In this document: one piece after another, positions 26,701 to 38,700 of the stretch | Layout: each line of letters begins with the position of its first letter | Position numbering within the stretch: position 1 is the first letter of the stretch | Notes under the pieces: model-generated | Databases searched by the model: none | What the model was told of the DNA's origin: nothing | What the model saw: only the letters and a program-made list of their open reading frames with translations | Source: Actinostola sp. cb2023 | Taxonomy: Eukaryota > Cnidaria > Anthozoa > Actiniaria > Actinostolidae | NCBI GenBank assembly: GCA_033675265.1 | Contig: JAUJYZ010000436.1 | Coordinates: 164,082 to 228,081, forward strand | Length of the DNA: 64,000 nt | Direction: 5' to 3' | Translations under genes and position numbers: made by a program

Positions 26701-29700
26701 CAGATCAGTTTCGTCGTCTGACTTCAGTACTTCATCAAAACTTCAAGTGAGAGAACTTCTAAAAACAAAGCTAGTTCAAAGGCCAGTTCAAAACCCGGCC
26801 AAAAAACGAACATCTTCTGCTCTTTCTGAGAAGGAATTCAACGATCTGGTATCATGGATAATCTCTTACGAAGAACCTAATTAAACTTGTGCAGGACTAG
26901 CAGCCGGTGTGTTTTGCAAAATTAGCACTGATTTGTTGTCTGAAACGCAGCAAAATGAAGTCACGAACTGAAGTAGGATTTTGTCGAAAATTCTCGACAT
27001 TGACACAAAAAGTTCCTTCTAAAACAGCGAAGTGAGGTACAGAGGAGCTTCTTTTCCTGTGGCGTGGATATGAAGATTTTATCGCATTTTTATTCATGAT
27101 CAGCGGCTGATCTTGGAGGAGTGCCGGTTATCTTGCCTTCTTTGAACTGAAGTCGCCTTTGGCAAAATAACTTCGCCATACACTCAGTGATAACCCTCTT
27201 GTTTTAGTGTTCTTTGCCGCTATTTAAGGCACGGTTTGTCGGTTGAAAGTTTCAGTTGTTTTTCGACAATCTTTCGGCGAAGAAGGTCTTTAGCAAAGTG
27301 CACATTTGTCGAAATGGCACTGTGAGAACGCTTCATTCTTACGAAGACTAAATCGTGAATCGAAAACCAACAGAAGAAAGTTGATAAAACAAGAATAAAC
27401 ATGAAGCGATAGGTATAAGAACTTAGAAGAATTTCGCGACATCGTGAGTCGCCAAACTAAAGGGAAAAATAGACTTGGACTTCCATGGATTAAGAATATC
27501 AATATTTTGGATCAAGTCCTCGCGTCTTCCGTTTGGCCGCCATTTTATTTTTCAATTTGAAATTCTTCGGAAATTTGCATATCTAAAAATAGCACAATTT
27601 GTGCAAATTATGTCGTATGAACCTATTACTAGAGGGAGGCTCCTAGTAATGGTATCCTGGTTATGGTAATTTTCTGTTGTGTGACATGCATGACATGGCG
27701 TGACTCATTCGATTCTATTTCTCCATTTCTGTGATCTTTATATAATTTGTGTTGTTATTTCTAGCGTTACTTGGCCTCCCTTCAACGACCAGACGACGCT
27801 GACTTCTCACCATTACCCCGTTCGTCGTCGACGATTCCCGGGGCCTCCCCTGAAGAGTATCTCATGTTCCTGTTACGTTCACATACCAACGAGCATAGTG
27901 ACACCTTACCCGTCATAGATATGTTATGGTAGGTATTGATCGGGTATTATAGGTATTAGAGTTAAATATAGTATTATGTATTATATACAGTCATTTGCAA
28001 AAATTCTGGCTGCCACGATATATCAATATATCGGGTGCATTATGGGTAATTAAATAATACTATTTTGAGTTTCCTAACTTATTAAATGAAGCAAAATTTA
28101 CAAACAACAAACGTATGACTAAAATAAACATTATACTAAATATTTATACCAACTTTGCTGGCGTTAACCCGAAAGGGGAATTTGCTATTATTTAATTACC
28201 CATAATGCACCCGATATATTGATATATTTCGTAGCGGCCATAATTTTTGCAAATGACTGTATAGTATTATATAGCATTATAGTATTATGTTATTTATTAT
28301 TATTTTTTTTTTTTTTTTTTATTTTATTTTTTATTTTATTATTATTATTTATTTATTTATTTTAATTTCTGTTCCACACGACCCCACAAGCTTTAGCTTT
28401 ACATAATATCGTGTTTAAATTAAATAAAAAAGTTATTGTATTGTATTGTATTGTATCATGTTACTTTACAGGTTTCTGACAGCGGCCCATCTTGGAGGGC
28501 AAGAACGATAAAGGCCCAGACACACGGTGCAACTTTTCTTGCAACGTTGCGCGCAACAGTTGCAGAAGTACATGTGGGATGGAGTTCTACTTCTGCAATC
28601 GTTGCGCGCAACGTTGCATCATGTGACACCCCAAAAAATCCTTGTTGCAAGAAAAGTTGCATTGTGTCTGGGTCTAACGATAGTTTTAACGATTCCTCAG
28701 AGTAAAAGCTCAACAGATTTTGTGTACATCTCCATCGATCTTCTGTCCGTCCACATATCGTACCTACACAATATTTTACTGTCTGTCTATCTTTCTGCCC
28801 ACCCGTCTCTGTCTGCATGTCTGACTTTTTACTGTTTGTCCTGTGTGTCCTTGGACCACCACTTGGGGCAAGGCCCCGGTTGCACGAAAGGCAAATAGCG
28901 CTATCCACTGGATAAGTCTTTCCCAACCGATAAAACTGATGACGTTATTTCATAAATTTTATCCGTTGGATAGGACTTATCCGGTGGATAGCGCTATTCA
29001 CGTACCTTTCGTGTAACCGGGCCAGATAATGTGACTCGTGAACTTTTTATCAGCTGAGTAAAGTCCAGCAATAATTGAGTTGCTAAAGTTGGTGTGAGCC
29101 CCCTAGATGAGCATTTTTTTTGCTTTTGGGGCAAACACTTAAAGTGCATATCAGGGTTTTGGGTTTCTTATGAAAATCGATTACATATAACGTGAATAGT
29201 GGGATGGTTCAGTATTTTGTGATTTGAGCTTCGCATTTGCGAGTTATGATGGTTTGAAATCGTGATATGTTAATTCAGTGACGTCAACGCAGGCATCATT
29301 TATTATACAAAAGCGCCCCCTTTGCAAATTACTGACATTTTTAAACTGGCAAAAAGTTATTCTACAACTTATATAAATGATGTTAAACTTTTATTTCTAT
29401 TTTAGAAAAGAGTGCTACTTGAAAAAGTTAAAATAAGTTACGGCAAATGCCTGCATTGACGTCACCTAATTAGTATATCATGATTTCAAACCTTCATAAC
29501 TCGCAAATGCGAAGCTCAAATCACAAAATACTGAACCATTCCACTATTCACGTTATATGTAATCGATTTTCAAAAGAAACCCAAAACCCTGATATGCACT
29601 TTAAGTGTTTTACTATTTAAATTTTTTTTTTTTTAAATTATAAAATATATATATATGTTTTAAAAAATGTAAAAAAAAAGTTGTGGTGCGGCTTATACGT

Positions 29701-32700
29701 GGGTGTTTTTACCGTATTTATTATTCTCTTTGTTTTCTAGCTATGAACACATGGTCTACGTTCTAGACTCCTTCCTGTATTGCACTGAACGATCCACCAA
29801 GCCAGAACAAATCCTTAACAGAAGCACTTCCTCTGTCGGTAGTATAGAAGGCGACGAAATGACCACCGGGCCCCATGATTTTAACTGTGCGCATAGCGAC
29901 CCTGGGACCTCTAGTACCCAACTCACCCCACGACGCATGCGCAGTAAGGAACGAGAGGAGTACGTTAAATTTTTCGGGATGAACGTAGCCGGGAAGGACC
30001 GGGACGAGTTTTTACAAAATCTACAAGGCACCATACAGAAAAAGTCCCGGATGATGGTTCCCAAGGCAACATGGGAAGTGTTTACTCACAATGTCGGGAG
30101 AATGAAGTCCATGGATGAAGGAAGTGGGAAAACCGGAAGTGTGGAGGACAGTGAACTTCCGGTCACGATAGAGAGTGCTTCAAAGTGAGTGTTAGTCAGA
30201 TATATTTCACGATGACGTTCTTATATAGTGCGTTTCATAATGTCTCATATACATATATAGCTAATTGCATAATCGTTGTCGGGTTGAAAATCATGATTCA
30301 TAGAAGCCGAGACCACAAGGATGGATGGGAAATCAGTTCATGACCCGCATTACATACAGACACATTCAATGTTCTCGTAGTTTTGATATATCAACTATTT
30401 AACTAAGATCCTACAAGTCTGGATAAAAAGGTCGATGATTTGACAGTGTTATTTGAGAGTTTTAATTACCCAGAATTCCTTTTGGTCATAGCTTTCATGA
30501 TTTTCAACCCGACTACGATTATGCAATTAGCTATATATCATTTTTAACTCGTAATCCATGAGTTATAGGGATTTCATCGGGACAATTTTGGGATCACTCA
30601 TTCGGCTGTAAATAAAAAGCTGAGGGGGGAGGTGTGGTAACGACACTGGGGGGGGGGGGGGGGGGGGGGGGGATAGTGAGTGTAGTGTGGATAGACGGGA
30701 CCGCCATTTTATGTGGTCATCCTAGCCTCGTCATTCTTCCATGATTCAATGACATCATTTCTCTATCTTTCTATTTTAAAAGGACGACGTACCCGTATCC
30801 GTTGGTGCAGAACTGGTCAGTGGATAACATCATTGACAGATGGAAGATCTCCGTTGACTTGTTTTCCCGCCTTTTTCTCGCGGATGGGCCTGGTGCCGAA
30901 CGTGACAGCTTTCTGGCTGCACGTGCAGGGGTAGCTGGTCGACTTGCTCGGTAAGTCTGATTAGTCAAGGAAATCACGTGGGAGGAGGCACGTGGTCTAA
31001 ATTTTATCGATTTTCGATGTTTCTCTTCAGATTCCGTCGTACAATGCTGTACTTACGGGAGTCGGTCACCGCTGACTCGCAGCAGGGCGGGCTGGCTTTG
31101 GTGGTCTTGGAGGGAGAGTGGGAACAACTTTGTCTATAGCTGTGAAGAGAACTCGACTCTTGGAAGACACGCTAAGGATTCTGGGAGAGGTACGTCATGT
31201 ATTGTAAATCCTCTAGTTTTGCTCATTAAGTGGATTTTTGTTTGAGAGAATATTTACGACAGTGGGACACTAAGTTCTGGTATAAAAGGACGCTGCACAG
31301 GGGTACACCAATACATTTGTTAAATCAATCTTTGTTAATAAAGTAAAATATATTGCAACTTTATTTTAACGTCTGTAGCTCGTAACAGTAATTCAACTGA
31401 TAAATCTGAGGCCGATGGTGTGCACTTATCCCCCCCCCTCTTCCCCCCCCAACCCCTTCCCCCCCCCACCCCCACCCCCCTCCATCAGTGCTCCTTTTTA
31501 CGGGTCTGTTTTTAACGCTGAAACCACACGGACTAGAGAGAAGTCGAAGCAAGTGTGTGATACAAAGATTATTAATTAGCAACGTTATTGTCTTACACCT
31601 GGGCAGGCTCCTTTTAGACTGGTATTGTAATTGTCCCTTCTTCTAACCCATGTGGGATGTTTCTATCCTAGATGCAACCTTACCACTATAGTAATTTTCG
31701 TGCCAAATTTGAAGGCGAAGAAGGCTCTGGACCTGGTGTAAATAGAGGTTTCTTTGCTGCGGTAGCCAACGCCCTCAAAGCGGAAAATAAGGTATGTGCA
31801 ATCGGTGGTGAAAGATTCCGAAAAAACGACTACAAATACCGTAATTTCTTTATATAATTTCTGATGTCATAACAATTTTACCCTTATCGCAAAAGGCCTG
31901 GTTACCTTTCATTTAAAGGCCTGGCTACCTTTCCTTCAAAGGCCTGCTTACCTTTATCGCAAAGGCCTGGCTACCTTTCGTTTAAAGGCCTGGTTAACCT
32001 TATCGCAACAGCCTGGCTACCTTTCATTTAAAGGCCTGGCTACCCTTATAGCAAAGGCCTGGCTACCTTTCATTTAAAGGCCTGGTTACCCTTATCACAA
32101 ATGCCTGGCTACCTTTCTTTAAAGGCCTGGTTACCCTTATCACAAAGGCCTGGCTACCTTTCCTTCAAAGGCCTGGTTACTTTTGATGTAAAGGCCTGGT
32201 TATATTTCATAACGCAATTAAAAAAATATATATATTTAGCTGCCACCAGACACGACGTCATTGCTACACGAACCCGGCAAACTTCCCGAACAGAGCGGGT
32301 TCTACGCTGCAAAGCCGTGGGCTTATCGGGACAATACGCGAAATGGAGCTCAAATTAAGGTAATGGCAGGGAAATAGGATAAGTGAAGAGAAGGGAAATG
32401 AGAATAAAAGATGACTGAAAGAAAAGGGAAAAAATGATGGCGTGAAGAGGAGAGGGAAGTGAATGAAAGAGAAGGAAGTGGGAAATGAAAAGGGATGCGA
32501 AAAGAGAAAGAGGAGGAAAGAGAAAGGATGAAAAGAGAAAAAATGTCCCAAAGAGGTCCCAAAGGGAAATGAGAAAGGAGAGAAGACAAAAAAGAAGGAA
32601 GAAGCGATTTTGTTTTTCTTTTTTTCTTTTCAAATAAAAATATTTTAAAAAGAATTTTAAAAACGATATTTTTTCTCGTAGACTCGCCGTTTAAAGATGT

Positions 32701-35700
32701 TCACGGCTATCGGGAGATTCCTTGGTCTAAGTCTCTGGTTCAACAATACAGTTCCATTGAACTTCAGTAGACATGTAATCAAAGCCCTCTTGGACAGGTA
32801 AGCTTCTGCGCATGCTCATGTGTAAATCAAAATGAGCTCCCACATGGTTACCATTTTGATTTAGCAAATACGACGCGACGTTAGAACGCGACGTTAGATG
32901 ACAAATATATCACATTTGGTCATTGCGTGACAAACGTGACAACGTCGCGACGTCAAGTTCACGACGCCATTTCACTTGTTTTCACGTCCTCTTCGTGACG
33001 TTGAGGACGCCAACGGTCGTTTCACAGTTATTCGTCAGCGCGCACGCCGTCCTCTTTCACGTTGCGTCGTGTTTGCTAAATCTCTCTAATGCTTCATTAG
33101 GGACGTCACTTGGGAGGACTTGATCTTCTTCAATGCAGATCTGTTTGAGGGTCTTAGTCGTATGATGATAGACGCTGCACATCCTCTTATGACGTCAGAG
33201 CGGTTCCAGGGAACTTATTGCTGCCACTTTGAGGTACGTTTTTTTTTCTTATAAGCAAAACCTCTGATAGCGACCACCTCTTGATATGACCACCTGTCCT
33301 AACCGACCATTTTGTACATCAAGTAATTCCTGATATCTCAGTCAAACATCGACCACCTCCAATAAGCGACCACTTTATTTGAGAGGTTTGACTGTAACAG
33401 CCTCCTAATTCCAAAGGAAGGTAGACAGTAGCACCCAGTCCTCATCTTCCAGTTACCACAGGGTGACCATAAGTTGAATAATACTGTTTTACAGTGAAAA
33501 GCTACTGCATTCAATATAGTCTTTATATTAATCGTTTATTTATTTGCTCAGACGTCGGTCGGTGGAACGACTGAAGAGTTGCTCCCTGGTGGATCCCAAC
33601 TCCCTGTTACACCAGAAAACATCTTCACATACGTCAGGTAAATATTCAACTATTGCACTCGCGTTTGGAGACTGGTTACCCTTATCGTAAAGGCCTGGTT
33701 ACCTTTCATTCAAAGGCCCGGTTACCTTTCATTCAAAGGCCTGGTTACCTTTCATTCAAAGGCCGGGTTACCTTTCATTCAAAGGCCTGGTTACCTTTCA
33801 TTCAAAGGCCTGGTTACCTTTCATTCAAAGGCCGGGTTACCTTTCATTCAAAGGCCTGGTTACCTTTCATTCAAAGGCCTGGTTACCTTTCATTCAAAGG
33901 CCGGGTTACCTTTCATTCATAAGCCTGGTTACCTTTCATTCAAAGGCCTGGTTAACTTTCATTCAAAGGTCTGGTTACCTTTCATTCATAAGCCTGGTTA
34001 CCTTTCATTCAAAGGCCTGGTTAACTTTCATTCAAAGGTCTGGTTACCTTTCATTGAAAAGCCTGGTTACCTTCATTCAAAGGCCTGGTTACCTTTCATT
34101 CAAAGGCCCGTTACCTTTCATTCGAAGGCATGGTTACCTTTATCGCAAAGGCTTGGTTACCTTTCATTTAAAGGCCCGGTTACCATTATCGCAAAGGCCT
34201 GGGTTTGCTTATTTTATTCTCTGTCCCACATTGCTTAGTGCCTCATATTTTGTTGTCATTGATTCAGACTGTATGCAAGTAAAGTGATGACAGGATGTGT
34301 AGAGGAAGAGCTTCGTAGTATGAGAAATGGACTACATGACGTCATACCCTCAGAGCTGCTGACGACCTTGTCGCCTGAGGTATGTTAATGACCTAACTGA
34401 TTGACAGACTGACTCACTCACTCACTGATTGACAGACTGACTGACTGACTCACTTACTCACTGATTGACAGACAGACTGACTGACTGACTCACTGATTGA
34501 CAGACTAACTCACTCACTGACTGATTGACAGACTGACTCACTCACTCACTGATTGACAGACTAACTCACTCACTCACTGATTGACAGACTGACTGACTCA
34601 CTCACTTACTCACTCACTGATTGACAGACAGACTGACTGACTGACTGACTGATTGACAGACTAACTCACTCACTCACTGATTGACAGACTGACTCACTCA
34701 CTCACTGATTGACAGACTGACTCACTCACTCACTGATTGACAGACTAACTCACTCACTCACTGATTGACAGACTGACTGACTGACTCACTTACTCACTGA
34801 TTGACAGACAGACTGACTGACTGACTCACTGATTGACAGACTAACTCACTCACTCACTGATTGACAGACTGACTGACTGACTCACTTACTCACTGATTGA
34901 CAGACAGACTGACTGACTGACTCACTGATTGACAGACTAACTCACTCACTCACTGATTGACAGACTGACTCACTCACTCACTGATTGACAGACTGACTGA
35001 CTGACTCACTTACTCACTGATTGACAGACAGACTGACTGACTGACTCACTGATTGACAGACAGACTCACTCACTCACTGATTGACAGACTAACTCACTCA
35101 CTCACTGATTGACAGACTAACTCAATCGCTCACTGATTGACAGACTAACTCACTCACTCACTGATTGACAGACTAACTCACTCACTCACTGATTGACAGA
35201 CTGACTCACTCACTCACTGATTGACAGACTGACTCACTCACTGATTGACAGACTAACTCACTCACTCACTGATTGACAGACTAACTCACTCACTCACTGA
35301 TTGACAGACTAACTCACTCACTCACTGATTGACAGACTAACTCACTCACTCACTGATTGACAGACTGACTCACTCACTCACTGATTGACAGACTGACTGA
35401 CTCACTCACTGATTGACAGACTGACTCACTCACTCACTGATTGACAGACTGACTCACTCACTCACTGATTGACAGACTGACTGACTGACTCACTGATTGA
35501 CAGACTGACTCACTCACTCACTGATTGACAGACTGACTGACTCACTCATTGATTGACAGACTGACTCACTCACTGATTGACAGACTAACTCACTCACTCA
35601 CTGATTGACAGACTAACTCACTCACTCACTGATTGACAGACTAACTCACTCACTCACTGATTGACAGACTGACTGACTGACTCACTTACTCACTGATTGA

Positions 35701-38700
35701 CAGACAGACTGACTGACTGACTCACTGATTGACAGACAGACTCACTCACTCACTCACTGATTGACAGACTAACTCACTCACTCACTGATTGACAGACTAA
35801 CTCACTCGCTCACTGATTGACAGACTAACTCACTCACTCACTGATTGACAGACTAACTCACTCACTCACTGATTGACAGACTGACTCACTCACTCACTGA
35901 TTGACAGACTGACTCACTCACTGATTGACAGACTAACTCACTCACTCACTGATTGACAGACTAACTCACTCACTCACTGATTGACAGACTAACTCACTCA
36001 CTCACTGATTGACAGACTAACTCACTCACTCACTGATTGACAGACTGACTCACTCACTCACTCACTGATTGACAGACTGACTGACTCACTCACTGATTGA
36101 CAGACTGACTCACTCACTCACTGATTGACAGACTGACTCACTCACTCACTGATTGACAGACTGACTGACTGAATCACTGATTGACAGACTGACTCACTCA
36201 CTCACTGATTGACAGACTGACTGACTCACTCACTGATTGACAGACTGACTCACTCACTCACTGATGAACTCACTCAGACTAACTCAGACTGACTCACTCA
36301 CTCACTGATTGACAGACTAACTCACTCACTCACTGATTGACAGACTGAGACTCACTCACTGATTGACAGACTGACTGACTCACTCACTGATTGACAGACT
36401 GACTGACTGACTCACTCATTGATTGACTGACTGACTCACTCACTCACTGATTGACAGACTGACTCACTCACTCACTGATTGACAGACTGACTCACTCACT
36501 CACTGATTGACAGACTGACTCCCTCGCTTACTGATTGACAGACTGACTCACTCACTCACTTACTCACTCACTCACTGATTGACAGACAGACTGACTCCCT
36601 CACTCACTGATTGACAGACTGACTCACTGATTGACAGACTGACTGACTCACTTACTCACTCATTCATTCACTGATTGATTCACTTACTCACTCACTGATT
36701 GACAGACTGACTCACTTACTGATTGACAGACTGACTCACTCACTCACTGATTGACAGACTGACTGACTGACTGACTTACTCACTCATTCATTCACTGATT
36801 GGTTCACTTACTCACTCACTGATTGACAGACTGACTCACTCACTCACTGACTGATTGACAGACAGACTGACTCACTCACTTACTCACTCACTCACTCACT
36901 TACTCACTCACTCACTCACTCACTGATTGATTCACTTACTCACTGATTGACGGACTCACTCACTCACTCACTGACTGAAATATATTCCCCCAGACCCAGT
37001 TTGAATGTAGAATGGTAATATGTTGTCCATGTTGATGTGATTCGATTGTAACTGTTGTTTGTTCTCACACCAGGATTTCCAACTACTTCTATCAGGAGGT
37101 ACAACGGACATCGATATCTCTAAACTACGAGCTTTAATCACTTTCACAAATAGTAATGGCTGCTCTAAAGACATCTTAGAACGATTTAAGAGGTACATGA
37201 AGAAAACGTATAGACCCTTTTAATAAATCCCACAATGCATGATTTTCCGCGCTTGACGTCAAATTTATTCTTTTGAATTCCATTCATTTTCCTTCATTGT
37301 TTTCAGTCTTTGTATATTTTGAATAGAATTCAAAAGAATAAGTTTGACGTCAAGCGCGGAAAATCGTGCATTGTGGGATTTATTAAAAGGGTCTATACGA
37401 ACACTAGTGTCAAGTAAATGTTTCCATACATTCAGGCTGAGCGGGCCTGGTGACCAGTACCGTGTAAACGCAGCCTGCCACACCAGCCTCGACTTGGCAC
37501 CATTGTTCGTGTTCACTGAATCGAACTGTAAAATGGGCTATCTATTGTGTTTAAGTGTATATTCCATAGCTGTAGTTATACTTTATAATAATAATTCTTT
37601 ATCTCTTCAATAAAAACAAAAACAGCGCATTCCACTCTATCTCAATGCTCTGTCTTTATATCTGCATTTGTGACTCTGTTAGTCTGTTGGTCTGTTTGCC
37701 TATCTTGCGCTCTGTATGCCCGCCGTCTGTCCATACGACCGTTTGCCTGTCTGTCCGTCTGAATGTCTGGCTAACTGTCTGCATGCCTGCCTGTCTGCCT
37801 GTTTGTTTGTTTGTCTTTCTGTCCAGCTGTCTGACTGACTGGCTGCCTACATGCCTGCCTATCTGTCTGCCTGTTTGTCTGTCCGACTGTCTGTCTGTCC
37901 GACTATCAGTCAATCTGTCTGCCTGTCTGCCTATCTTGCATGTAATTGAGAATTGACTGTACGATTTTTAACCATTACATTTCCTTCAGGTGGTTTTGGT
38001 CGATGGTCCAAAAGATGACCCCCTTACAGAGACAGCAGTTGTTATACTTCTGTACTGGAAGCGCTGTGTTACCTGTAATGAACGATAGACGCGACCCAGA
38101 ACAAGGTACGTCATATACATACAGTCGTTTTCGTATGAGTGGGAAGTAGTTACGGTTTGTGCCGTGCAGTGTCCACGTGCAGTAACCGTGCCGTGTGGTG
38201 ACTGTGCCGTGTCCAAGCATTTTGATTGGTTGAGAAATGATTTTGCGCGCTGTGATTGGTTGAATCGATGTGTTCGATTCCGTACCGTGACCGTAACTCC
38301 GTACCGTAGGTTTCCCACTCATACGAAAACGAGTTATATACTTTCATTGTACATACTTTATATACCGATTTTAAATTTCCCTTTTTCTCTAAATATGAAA
38401 ATAATAATAACATCATCAACATAGCATAATTGCGTTTTATAATAAGCATAATTTATTATTATTATTATTGTTATTATTATTATATAGTCATCATCCTCTT
38501 CTTTCTTTCTTTCTTTCCACTTTCTTACTTTCACCTCAAAGATTTAAGCATCACCATTGACGTCATCAGTGGCAACACCAAAGCGTTGCCTATGGCAACT
38601 ACATGTGGTCAGCGGATGAGCATACCACTTTATCCCTCCAAGAGAATTCTAAAGAAAAAGCTTCTTCAGGCGATACAGTGTCAGAGTTACGGTTTGGGCT

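Noticed and set aside
34390..36980. Possible CRISPR-like array
   Set aside because: Units are contiguous with no unique spacers, and the context is an animal intron.
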